Positions 12,870 to 24,360 of a DNA stretch of 64,000 nucleotides are shown one piece after another (position 1 is the stretch's first letter; each line of letters starts with the position of its first letter). This DNA comes from Microstegium vimineum (lineage: Eukaryota > Streptophyta > Magnoliopsida > Poales > Poaceae). The position numbers and the translations under genes are program-made. The notes under the pieces are model-generated. The model saw only the letters and a list, made by a program, of their open reading frames with translations. It ran no database searches and had not been told where the DNA came from. The stretch is taken from assembly GCA_022036555.1 (NCBI GenBank), contig CM039129.1:39928649-39992648 (forward strand), written 5' to 3'.

Positions 12870-13737
12870 TTTAACTGTCTGTACATCTTACATTTGCACC
12901 CTTGTAATTACGAGCCCCTGTAGTATAAATATTCGTCGTCAAAGCTTGCCTATAATTCTATTAAAAAATCATATAGGTAGCGTTCTGTTACTGTGGAGAA
13001 ATAACTCAAGGAAACAGCTTATTAGTTGTTAATAATCAAAGGTCTTCTGAGAGAACGACAAAGTTTTATTTGGTATAGTTTATCTACAAGATGATAAGAT
13101 GCTTGTTAACAGAAAATTAAGTGTTTAATTTGGGTTTGGTTAAGTTTTTTTAAAAAAATCATACACACATTTAGATTTGTCATGAGTTGTATTTTTGTAA
13201 TATGCTATTTTATACTATATAAGTGTTTATTATAAATTCGGCCGAAGTTCAAAAGTCTTGACTACTAGAATTACACCCATTTCAGTAGTAGAGCCTACAA
13301 GATAATTAATATATAGTAACAGTCTAATAACAACTAGTAACATGGAAAAGGATGTTTTTTTGTTTGTTTATTTAAAAAGAAGAAGAAGGGAGAAAAAAAC
13401 ATGAGAAATCCATGCTTGTACGTATGTGTTATGTCTGGACCGAGGATAAAGAGAAATGGTCCAGAGATCTGTCTGTGTACCGGATAATCATATTGCCGTG
13501 TTGTCACCTGTCACACCAGGAACAGGCAGGCCTACCCGCGCAAAACCTGGGACATACAGGGGCGCATCTGCAAAAGAGGGACCTTGTCCTTGTAGATTTA
13601 TATATTCACCTTTCTTTCTTCTGGCTTTATTTATCTCTCTCTACTGTTCTGTATCTATCTACATTTACCCTTTTGCCTTTGGAAAGGTGTGTGTTTGACC
13701 GTGCTGTGTAGTGTTCACGGAATCCGAGTAAAATAAA

Positions 13738-13779
13738 GAAGAAGAGAAGAAGAAGAAGAAGAAGAAGAAGAGAGAAGAA
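13738..13779 (+). repeat. GAA microsatellite
   Basis: Interrupted AAGAAG/GAAGAA run of about 40 bases. Confidence 0.8.
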
Positions 13780-14304
13780 AACGTGGACGGTCGTCAATGG
13801 AATGAAAATGTATGATGGATACGAATTTCCAAGACATGGATGCAGGTGATCGATTCTGATGAGAGAAGAGAAGCCGGCATGCATGCAGTGCAGTTGATTT
13901 GACTGTGGATGTGGAGGAGGCCGACTAGCTACTGCATCATCTACTGTATGGAACTGCAATTTTTACCTTTTGCCCTGGCTTTGGTCGACAAACGGGATAA
14001 TTGCTCATGCATGCATGCCACCGGCAGGGATTATTGTTTAATTTACCGTACCACCCGAATGTACCGCGGAGGACGGTGCCGCCACCTTTAGCTGGGTCCC
14101 ACCCTCCCTCGTCGAGTCGTTCCTAATAGTACAACAGGGTCGTAGCCACGTACATTAACAAAGATAAGTGAGAGATCGATCGAGCTCGATGATGATTAGT
14201 AGCTAGAGTAAGTAGTAGCTTTTTTTTCATCCATGTTATTCCTATATATATCTTATTACAGGAAACCACTTGTTAGTAAGTTAAGTTACTGGTATAATTA
14301 ATAT

Positions 14305-14471
14305 ACTCTCCAGTATCATTAAATTCGTTATCAGTTATATTTTTATTTTTATAGTATGTCTATTTAATGTCATAAATTTTTATAGTTTTATCTATAATTA
14401 TTGGTTAAATTTGAGATGTTCTTTGACTCTTCAAGATTTTTGGAATGTATTATAATTTGGGATGGAGGGAG
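14305..14471. mobile_element. Right half of a Stowaway-like MITE
   Basis: Matches the interior and right arm of the copy at 6712 (GACTCTTCAAGATTTTTGGAA, then TTGGGATGGAGGGAG + TA). The left arm is missing. Confidence 0.7.
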
Positions 14472-14608
14472 TAGTATATATAAACGGACTATGATGTACA
14501 TTGGCCATCGACGGAGATAGTGTTAGTAGGATACTTCTTCCGACTTTAGTATTAGAGATACTTGTGTTTTGACACTAACATGGCACAACAAGAGTTCCTC
14601 TAAGTGTA

Positions 14609-14709
14609 AGGGCATGTTTGGAACACAGTAATTTTACAGGAATCGCGTAGAAATTTCACAGAAAAAACGTAGCAACGAAAAAAATTTCCCGTGCTCCAAA
14701 CGGGGCCTA
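14609..14709. mobile_element. Short MITE, about 100 bp
   Basis: AGGGCATGTTTGGAACAC at the left mirrors GTGCTCCAAACGGGGCCT at the right. No coding content. Confidence 0.55.
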
Positions 14710-14712
14710 AAA

Positions 14713-14872
14713 AGAGCTTGTTTGGTATCGACTTTTGAGCAGCTTCTAAAGCTATTTATGGACGAGGCAAAAGCTTGCCACTCCACACGTGAAGCCCCGA
14801 TTTTGCCGCTCTCCCAGCTAGAGCGGCAAGCGGAGAGAGGAGCCAAACAAAACCAGCTTCACTAGACTCTTT
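14713..14872. mobile_element. Second short MITE adjacent to the first
   Basis: GAGCTTGTTTGGTATCG at the left is partly complementary to AGCCAAACAAAACCAGCTTC at the right, with an inner GCTTGCC/GGCAAGC pair. Confidence 0.45.
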
Positions 14873-16641
14873 TGCTTGCAGGCTAGGTAGCTAGGTGAAA
14901 ATGCCACTACCGCCCCGTGCATGCGCATTAGACTATCTCCAACGGACTATGCAAAGGGTGACCCAAACACATTTTAGGTGGCCTACAGTACTAAGGGTAT
15001 TAATATTATGCTTCCAAACGCAAAGGGAATAACCATTTTACGTTCGCGGCTGGTGAAGCCGCAAAAGTGCGTCGCTCTATCTCCTCGATGCATCCTGCAA
15101 TGATCACAGGAGTGGGCCCAGGAGCGCGTCAGAAGGAGCAGCTTCAGTATATAAATCATGGGTGTTAAAGGTGTTAACGAAAAGACCATTATTCTTGTTC
15201 TTACTTAGGCACATTGTACATAAAACTCTGTTTACTTTTTATTGAGCAGCGGAGCTACTGCCTTTACTTTCAGGGAAAAAAAAGTCCATTCTTCCTCCAT
15301 TCATTTTTCTTTTCAAAGGAAATTTAAAAGATGATAAGATTTTGTGTTCCGTTTTGTTTTGTTTTGTTTTGAGTGGAGGGAATATATAGATAATAAGATT
15401 AACAATAAGGTGAGTACAGGATGCATGTGAAAGTGTGCACTTTTTTGTGTGTGGTGATAATGATGCTCGGCGCGGCCATATATATGCACCCACCGTTGAA
15501 GTTGGCAAAGCCGCCACCCGCGCCGCGCGTACTACTACTACTACTATACCTGCAGCGGCAGACTGCAGTACCACGAGTCTACGACTACGAGCAGCAGCTA
15601 GCTAGGTAGCTCCATATCCGTGTGCATGCAATGCAAATTAAAGCAATGCATGCTATAGATAGCACGTAGCAGAGCCGGCCAGGAACGAGCCATCTCCGCC
15701 ATTACTGCATGCGGCGAAATTAAAGCTCCTCGCGCCTCCTCGTCCGATCCCATGCATGCATGCAGCTGCAGCCATGCATTAAACAGACGATGACCCAACC
15801 AATGCAATGCAAATGCAACAGCAGGCACGACGGACGGACGCTGTAAATACGACCTCGATCGATCGATCAGTTCATCATGCATTAATGATCGGCGTCAGGC
15901 CATCCATCAGGCGCCGGACACCACGGCATCCATCCAACGCCGGCCCGATCGACGGCGACGCCAATGCATGAACCGTACAAGTACGTGATGATGGTGGCGA
16001 TCGAACATGCAGTGCAACGCAACAGAACCGATGGAGACCCTACGATCCTACTGTAGTTCCTCACGGACGGACGGGACGCTAGGCTGCAAGGTCACGCACG
16101 GAGGACGGGTCGCTGCATTAACAACTCGCGTACTCTAGCACACAGGGCATTGCCATGTATCTTCTCTTATATGCCCACTAATTGTCCAGAAAACTTCGGT
16201 GTCTTCCGTCACTCAGAGCACACGCATCAAATAATCTTTAACTAACACACGCAACGTACTTGTGACCGGATCATCCCCCCCCTTTCAGTAAACAGTTCTA
16301 TTTTTCAATTAAAAAAATGTGAAAATGAAAATACCCCCACCAACCAAGAGCTCACTCACTCGAAATACAACACGCTCACTGCATCACAAGAGCAAAACAA
16401 CGGAGCAGCAAAATTTCAGGGGCAGGCAGAGGAAGAAGGTGGTGCCCTCACACACACGTTACACAATGGCGGGCAACAACACTCTTCCTTCCTGCCAGGG
16501 CCAGGGGTGAGAAAACACTGCCGGCCATTTTCAGACAGAAAAACCAGGGCGACCACGTTCATCATACAGCGAAGGCTGTGAACGATCCATCAGAAAATTC
16601 CATCCATTCATCCATCGACGATTCTTCATTTGCCCCTCCTC

Positions 16642-16661
16642 GCTTAAGCTTAAGCTTAAGC
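16642..16661. repeat. 20-bp perfect palindrome over the TPR gene stop codon
   Basis: Three tandem CTTAAG units bounded by G and C make a self-complementary block. The TAA stop of the TPR gene (16658-16656) lies inside it. Confidence 0.85.
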
Positions 16662-19600
16662 TGTTGCTTCCTTGAATATTCGTGGGAGGACTTCATGGAT
16701 GCCGATGTCCAATGTCTCAGGGCTCCTGCACACACACGAGCAATAAAGACATTGTACAGCAGTCAGTACATCCACTGTCCTAACTCTTGTGACTACCATA
16801 AAGAAGCGCCAAGATTTTGATGGGGGGCACGGCTGCCTATCCTATCCAACAGGTTAGGAAAGCAAATCAGAATGCGTGGGTGATGAAGGGGCCGTGTAAA
16901 CTGTAAAGTACAGAGCGGTGCTACGGATGGTGCATCTATAAGGTCAGAGAAAGCCACGGATGGAGGGCGTCACAGGACAACGGATAACGCAAACAGCTGG
17001 TAAACATCTCAGCAAAGGTGGATGGTTGGTTGGTTGCTGGCTTCAAGGATGCCAGGCTTGTCATTTCTGTTTTCCGTTTGACAATTACAGGCTCAGAGTA
17101 AGCAAAGCATGATCGTCTGAACATAGCATCAAGGTGAGCAGCAGCATAGACAGCTGTGGACTGGATTCTTCAGACTTCAGCAACATTTTAACCAATTTTG
17201 GAACTTGAGACTGATTCTGTATTTACTACTTTAGAACTGTCAAGTTATTAGTAAAGTAATGCAGAGAGAGTTACCTGCACAATGTTCGGCCCTTTTCTTT
17301 TGTGCTAGGCACAAACCATACCTTCCTCAGAGTTGGTGATTCAAATTGTAAAAAGAACCCGTCACTCTGGTCAAGCTTCCACTTTCTGGACCCTTGCCCT
17401 TTCCAGACCTGTGTGTAACACAACATGTTAGCCTTCTTCCTCTTCAATCTGGTACACACACAATTACAATCTAAAATGTCAACACTGACTAGTGACAACA
17501 CTCAACACTAACTTGTCATGAAAAGCAACAAACAGTGCAAAGCTAGCAAGTCATAGAAAAACATAGTTCAACAAAAAGAGCGGGAGTAGGTGAGTTGAAC
17601 CTGTGGGTAGGAAATGATGTTCTTAGGTGACACCATACAAGCAGCCTTCGCAGAAGAATTCACCGCATATTGCCGCAAATATGTGAAGCACTCGGCATGA
17701 GTGTTGGGGGACTCAAATGCCTAAGTGGGAGAAAAAAAATACATTAAACCATCAAGCTCTTGATATATAGGTTGTTCATATATAAATTTGGAATGAAACA
17801 AATAACATAAAATTCAACAAATAGAAAATTAGAATAAAAACATATAATATACATTGAATTTCAACAGTAGTATACACTTATTTGTACAATACAGAAGTTT
17901 ATGTCAATTTTGTCAAGTTGCAAAATGAAGTGCTCTGCAGCAGCATAGTACCTTGTCAATGTTAACTACTGGGGCGTATTTTTCAGTATCAGTTTTCTGA
18001 TCATCAAGAAGAAAATTGACCCTTGGATCTACATTTCCTGTGTCATGCCAAACCTTTATTGCTGATTCTATAACATTTACAATGAAAGAAAAGATACTCT
18101 GCCCTGTTTCTGCATCTCCATACTTTGCAGCCTGAAAAAAAAAATACACTGAGATTTAACACACAAATGACAAAAGATATCTCATCTAAAACAGTCTCTT
18201 TTCTCGGTTATTCCTGTAACACTCAAACCGGATGCATAAAATGGACCTCATGAACCTGATATAGTCTAGAAGGTGCATAAGAATACCCACTTACATTTTA
18301 GAAAGAATATCCCCTTGATTAAAGGGTTACCTATAAATCTATAATCCTATATTGACGTGATGAAAGAAAACCAAGTAAGATACGGTTAGTCTAGAAGGAT
18401 GCTGAACATAGCTTCTTGACTTCTTGTCACGGCAATTTCATACACAGTACCATTGAACATAAAAAGAAGTAAAACTTGTACTCATAAGTCACAACAGTAG
18501 AACTCACCAACTCAGTCTTCAGTGATTCTAAGTTCTTTGCAATGTCAACATTTGAACGCATGTTCTCTACATCAAGGGCTCGCTTCTTTTCCCTGGCCAA
18601 TAGAGAAAGCCTCTTGATTTTTCTTGAGACTTCTGCATTTTGTGAATTGTGCTGCAAAGCAATCTGAAATGCAGCTATTGCCTACACCAGGGGAAAAGTA
18701 ACAAATCAGATAAATCTCCATTTAGTGGAGAGAAAACATCAAAGAAATTGTTTGCATAGATATTGCCTCGGATGCTAAAATGAAAGAGGGAATTTAGTGT
18801 CACTTAAACAATTTAGCCAGAAATACAAGAATTGTACTTGGGAAGATGAAACCAGGAGCAAGAAGGGAAGGCTGTGGTTCAGTTACAAAATAAACCCCCA
18901 AATTAGGCACCAACACAGGTCAAGGTTATTTGGCAACAGCTGAGAACCAGTAGTCGATTGACGGAAGTGAGTGTAGAAACAGTGTGTGCAGTGTATATAA
19001 CAGTATAAAGTAACAAACTGAAGGAAAGTATAGGATAGGTATTCATCCAATCTTTTTTCCCTTACAATGAGCATCACTAAGTCATCTGAGCTCCATTTGC
19101 TGAACTTTGCAACTAATGAATGCAATCCGTATGTTCAAATTTCATTTCTTGATTTGCTAGGGCATGGAAGACTTAGTCCAAGTTTATGAAACAGATGAAA
19201 GAGAAGATTGCATAAAACCCCTCACTATGTCAAAGTAACAAGGACCTTTCTTTTTAGTCTCACCTCTTCATAGTGCTCCATTGCCTCCAAAACACAACCT
19301 TTCCTGAAATGACCCTATATCACAACAAAGAACAGAATGTGAAATCTGACAACTGAGTAAGTGGAAAATTCAAAATCAGAGAGCACCTTGAGAAATTATA
19401 TACCTTCTCCCACTGTGGCTTCAGCTTGACTGTTGTCTCTGCATCAGCAAGTGCTTTGCTAAGCTTAACCAACTGCAGGAATGCTGCAGCTCGGTTGCTG
19501 GCAGGGATTCAAATGAAAAAAAAAAACATAAACCAGCAATTTAAGAGCTTGTCAACAAGAGAAGTGTGATATAGATAGTCGCTGGCTATTCTAGTAAGGT

Positions 19601-20943
19601 ACAAAGAAAGCCATTCAAGTTTGCAACTGTTTTCACCATCTTCCTGGATAAAACACACAACTGGAAGCTCCCCTAATGCTAATTCAAAAAACAGATCATC
19701 AATACTTTCTACAGTTGTTCACTACCCATACTATTATTGGGAACTTTATGGTTCTGGTGGTCCCCTGTATGTGGGTTCTTTAATCATTCGTATAAATCTT
19801 CATTTCACAAAGCATGCTGTAAAAGGTTTTGGCTTTAGAATACCAAGTCATGTACACAGACCATATCATAAATGAACTAGACATACAAAGGAAGAACTCT
19901 TTCAATGCTTATTTAGAATTTTCAAGATAGTGTTACAACTATAGTATCACAAACAAGAAGAGTCCAGTCTCTGTTGAATCTTTCAATTTATTCTGGAGGT
20001 ACATATATAAATGTCAGCTCTACAAAAAGGTTAGACTAAGCTAATTTGGGACCGAAGGTGTTTTTTCTTTCCTTTCCTGTTAGGAAATATTAATTGTATT
20101 TGCATCCAAAATAACGCCTCTCTCGTCAGGTGCATAGGAATAGCGTGAGATCTCACATGATTTATCCGTGTACGAACAACAAAAAGGCATCCCAGATACT
20201 CGCCCATTCGGACGTGTCGTTACATGACCAGATCTGAGTTGCAGTATCATAGACACCCATTGGACATCATCAACAAGTAACGTCAAATCATCAGATTCAA
20301 GATGTTACGGTTACGGGAATATGCCTAGATTCATAATCTTCGAGCACTAGAAACCATAAGACTAATTTCCAATAGCATCCAAACCATAAACGGAAACTTT
20401 CAACGGCTTAATTTGCATTTTTAAATGACTGAAAGAAGCCGACAAATCATCACACCACATTCACAACAATCGCTGTGTCGCGGCAAATCAACCACAAACA
20501 CTCAATCTCACTTACAGAGCCACCCCAACATACACACACACAAAAACACAAAACCCGCAATCTCAGCTATCGTTGTACACTCAAACCGCAGGACTCAACT
20601 ACTAATCAGTGATCACGCACGCGGCAGGGGCGCGGGTTCTTCGCCTCCCACCCCACGCGTATCTGACACCCACGCCGCAGCTCTCCGTCGCGTCCCCCAA
20701 ACGCAGGACGGGTGTCGCACGCGCCAGCTAGGGTTTCTACCACCGGCACGGCCGAGAAGGGAAAGGAGCGGGGGGCAGCGGAAGGAACCTGTAGAGGGTG
20801 GCGTTGTCGGGGTCGAGCTTGATGGCCTGCGTGTAAAGCGCGGCGGCCTTCAGGTAGCTCCCCTCCTTGAACTGCTCATTCCCCTGGTCCTTGAGCGCAG
20901 CCGCCGCCGCAGGAGGCCCTCCTCCGCCGCCGCTGTCCGCCAT
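16656..20943 (-). CDS. TPR co-chaperone, eight exons, 325 aa
   Basis: Exons in transcript order: 20943-20789, 19497-19404, 19314-19264, 18681-18508, 18131-17952, 17720-17601, 17408-17275, 16725-16656. All introns are GT-AG and the phases join to one 325-residue frame starting at ATG 20943. Residues about 15-119 form three TPR repeats (LKDQGNEQFKEGSYLKAA..., SNRAAAFLQL..., GHFRKGCVLEAMEHYEE). The dicarboxylate-clamp residues K18, N22, N53, K83 and R87 have the same spacing as in Hop TPR1, so binding of the EEVD tail of Hsp90/Hsp70 is expected. The C-terminal part (VWKGQGSRKWKLDQSDGFF) resembles the plant TPR protein I recall as Arabidopsis TPR3 (At1g04190), of similar length. The role is probably a cytosolic chaperone adaptor; clients are unknown. 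The first exon lies in a GC-rich, CpG-rich 5' region. Confidence 0.92.
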
Positions 20944-21253
20944 CGCCGCCGCCGCCGCCGCCGCCAGGTGGGCCTCGGGGTTAGGGTTTTGGGGTCCGCG
21001 AGCTGTTTTCGTTTTTTTTCACAGTGCTCACTGTTTCTGCACGCAGCACGCAGGATCGAGAAAAAGCACGTGCACGGCACCGTTTACGGATGCTCTGTTG
21101 CATACGGGGCCAAGGGTGTTTTGGTCGTTTCGTGTATGGCATTCAAATACGAAAAATGCTGCCAGCCAAAGCCAAATAAACATAAATTTGACTCGGAAAG
21201 ACCCACTCCCGTCCGAAAGCTCACCTTGTCCGGTGAAGCCACCAGGATGATTT

Positions 21254-22057
21254 AGGAGCCGTTTGGTAGTGTGCTTCTAAATTCTTCAGCTATGCTTTTG
21301 ATTCCTCGGTCAAGGGTTTATTTGGTTAGTGGATTAACTCAACCTGGCTCGCATGAGAAGAGTCTGGCTCATGGTAGCCAGGCCCGGTGCATGTAAAAGC
21401 ATGGTGTTTGGTTGCCTATTTGCACGAGCTAGGCTGTCGCGAGATCCTGTTTAGTTGTTCGCATGAAAATGAGTTGCATGAGATAAAAATATATAAATAA
21501 TTCATCATAATATCATTTATTATGAACAACTATTATCCTATAGCTCTTATATTATCTTACTACTCCTTAATATTTATCGAAATATGTTAATATCATTTAA
21601 GCTATGTCAATCATGTATTAATAACGTCATTAGATGACTAGTTACCCACACCACGCGAGCCTGGGCTAGCAGAAATGGCCGATTTCTGCGTTCCTCAAGA
21701 GCCTGGATGCGAGAGGAATCTTGCATAAGCTCAGTCTGACTGAGTAAATACGTGAACCGAACAAACGATTAATCTCGTACCAGCAGAGCCTGGCTGAAGT
21801 CTGATGCAGGCAACCAAACACACCCGAAGTGATTCTATGGCTGAAAATGATTCTCTTAAACTGTTTAATCTAAACTTTTAAAATCAGCATGAAGAATCAC
21901 TTCACAGAATCAGGTGAAGCTACTTTTTTTAGCTCTCAGCCTCTTAGTTCATTTCAGAGAATTACTTCACACAATCAGCATAGAATCAATTATGACTGGA
22001 AAATGCGTTTGACAATCAGGGAGAATCATCTCCGTGGAGCGCCGCCAAACGACCCTT
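21254..22057. mobile_element. MITE interrupted by a nested MITE
   Basis: Outer termini AGGAGCCGTTTGGTAGTG (left) and GCGCCGCCAAACGACCCTT (right) are inverted. The subterminal GATTCT/AGAATC repeats continue on both sides of an insertion at 21314-21825. It lies about 300 bp upstream of the TPR gene start. Confidence 0.6.
21314..21825. mobile_element. Inner inserted Tourist/hAT-like element, 512 bp
   Basis: GGGTTTATTTGGTTAGTG at the left pairs with GCAACCAAACACACCC at the right. CCTGGCT/AGCCAGG motifs recur internally. It is non-coding and splits the outer MITE, so it is the younger insertion. Confidence 0.65.
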
Positions 22058-22447
22058 AAAGATGCTTGCTCATTGTACGATGAACGAAGTGCTGAAGTGC
22101 TCTTCATTATGAATTACGAAGAAGGCCAAATTTGAATGCAATAGTAGAACAAAGGGCAAAAAGAGGATTGTATTGGGATGATCGAAGACACCCCTGCTAT
22201 AACACCTCTTGTCATGTACAATTTTCGGACATGGAACTTTTAGGCAATTGAGTTAAATCTAGTCTTCCTACAAAAAAAAAAGTTAAATCAAGTTGTTGAT
22301 ACTTGTGTGAACCCTCAGTACCAGCGATAATATAGGGCTCGATGCCCATTTTTATGTGATTAACATCCATCCAACTTTGTTTGCAAACAACTAAAATCTC
22401 TAGTGACAACACCAGGCAGAGCGAGACAAGAACATCTTTAGATCACT

Positions 22448-22628
22448 AGAGGCTAATTACTAGTTGGGCTAAAAATTAGCTTAAATCAGTTTGAATTGTC
22501 TAGCTAGTTGGTTAACAAATAGTTAAAAGTTTAGCTAAAGAAATAAACTACCCATTAAGCCTTCTGTTTGGATTCGCTAAAAGTAATTTTAGCTAATTTT
22601 GAAGCTAGCTACCAATTAGCCTCCGTAC
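22448..22628. mobile_element. AT-rich MITE
   Basis: GAGGCTAATTACTAGTTGG at the left is matched by CTACCAATTAGCCTCC at the right. The interior has GCTAAAA/TTTTAGC repeats. Confidence 0.55.
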
Positions 22629-23084
22629 CAAATAGAGCAATCTGTGTATCTTAGATATACAAAAGGAAAAGATAAAAAGAAGATGTAGTGAACTAGATCA
22701 AGGGTCTCGGTTGATTAATAGTGTCCCATAGAAAAAACATTTAAATGTCCCGCAACCAGTTTTAGATAAGTTAAGTGTTTCACAATAAAATTTTCCTTGA
22801 TTATTTGTTTAGGACGGCATGAAATCTATGCATTCATATACTAGTAAATATACTCACTCAACAATAAGTTCCTGATTAGTATCATGCATGAAGCTCAGCT
22901 AGACTCCTGAGACTAAGGTTATGTTTGTTTTGCTGAAATTTGGCGTGTGATGAATGCTTGTGCTAATTTATTTTGAGACAAAAACATTATTGGTTAGCTA
23001 AAAAGTAGTGTTGAATTAGTGTGAATGAATTGGGCCTAAGCATGATGGGGGTGGGGCAGCGTCGCGGTACTCTCGATGGTCAGA

Positions 23085-23839
23085 TCAACGACCCCGGCGG
23101 CGAGGTGGGCTGAGACTCCACGCCACCAAGTAGAAGAATAGGAGGTGAATGATGGAAACGACGACAGCGACGGTGGAGAGCATGCTGGCAGGAACTAGAC
23201 GGAAGGCGGCGAATATCTCGACGAGGAGGCACGCGGCGAGTAGGAGAGCCCGCGGAGTGGTGCAGAGGCAGCACGCAGAGCGGAAGACGCACATAGAGAC
23301 GAAGGTGACTCCGAGGGAGAAGGGGAGGGCGTAGCCGAGGACACTCCAGGTCAAGGCAGCACTCATCCTCCTCTGCTCCGGAAGGATGAAGATGAAGTAG
23401 ACCGGCACAGGGAGCGCGATGGCCATCAGCAAGCCGATCCCCTCGTAGACGTGCCCCACAATGGCGAGAATGGCCACACAGCAAAAGCACGGGAAGAGGT
23501 GGTAATAAGCCATCAAATTAAGGGGTTCGATCGGGCCGCCGACCAGCACATGAGAACAAGACGCACCTCCACATTGTCTACCAAAACGCCGTCCGCGTCC
23601 GCGCCCGCGTCTAAGTCGTCGCCTCCACCACCGCCACCCACGTCGTCGCCGTTGACGCTCGTGCCCCCGTTGCCGTTGCTGCTAGACGTGTCAGACGAGA
23701 GGCCGAGCTCGACGTTGTCGTCCTCGTCATGGTTGCGGTCGCGGCGTGTCTCCGCACGGGCCGCACCCGCCAGGTGGTGTGCGGCGGCGGTGAGATGGTC
23801 GGACGCGGCCGCCAAGTGGCGTGAGAAGGCCGCCGCCAT
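23085..23839 (-). pseudogene. Hypothetical multi-pass membrane protein, probably frameshifted
   Basis: From ATG 23839 a frame encodes an alanine-rich start (MAAAFSRHLAAASDHLTAAA), then an acidic, Ser/Gly/Asp-rich stretch, and stops near 23513. A second frame, open from about 23549 to 23085, encodes hydrophobic segments that look like four or five transmembrane helices (MAYYHLFPCFCCVAILAIV, LLMAIALPVPVYFIFIL, and others) and ends SPPRRRGR. The two frames overlap and would make one N-acidic, C-membrane protein only if a frameshift or an unrecognised intron joins them. I do not recognise the family. GC is high relative to the flanks, as in grass coding DNA. It could be an intact gene with an assembly indel or a decaying pseudogene. 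Confidence 0.45.
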
Positions 23840-24112
23840 CCCTCTAGGGGTCGGGTCGCGTCGAGAAACAGCAGCTCCGTACCCTCTCTGAATAGCTTTT
23901 TCTGAACAGGGAGGGGGAGGTGGAGGTGATGGACCGAGGGGAGCGAGAGGGTTTTAGTTTTAAGTAGTAAAGAGGGCGAGTACGTAGTGAAGAGAGGGAC
24001 TGAGGCCTTCAGAACCTTTGTCGTTCTAGGCTAAAGCCTAAAAGCTCGAGAAGAAGAGCCCCTCCTCACCCAAAACCAAAAAGGTTGTACGGCGAGCAGG
24101 TACTAGATTGAC

Positions 24113-24360
24113 CCTTGTTTAGATGAATTCTTAAATCTAAATCTTTACACGATTTTCTGTCACATCGAATCTTTAGACACATGTATGAAACATTAAATAT
24201 AGGTAAAAAATAACTAATTGTATAGTTTACCTGTAATTTACGAGACAAATCTTTTATACCAATCTTTTATACCTAGTTACTCTATAGTTGGATAATAATT
24301 ACCAAATACAATTGAAAGTGCCACATTGTCAGGATTCCAAATGTTTTTCATCTAAACATC
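24113..24360. mobile_element. Tourist-like MITE of a family common in sorghum and relatives
   Basis: The pattern CCTTGTTTAGATGAATTC ... GTCACATCGAATCTTTAGAC ... GAAAGTGCCACATTGTC ... TCATCTAAAC matches, from memory, a very abundant panicoid MITE (termini GGCCTTGTTTAG / CTAAACAAGGCC). This copy is diverged at both ends. Confidence 0.7.

Larger units (their letters stand above)
9212..16655. other. Long gene-poor region with MITEs
   Basis: About 7.4 kb with no reading frame that looks like conserved protein. It contains several MITEs (listed separately), GAA and CT microsatellites, and many CATGCATG-type motifs between about 12.3 and 16.0 kb. GC rises near 15.4-16.1 kb without a recognisable exon. 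Confidence 0.5.
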
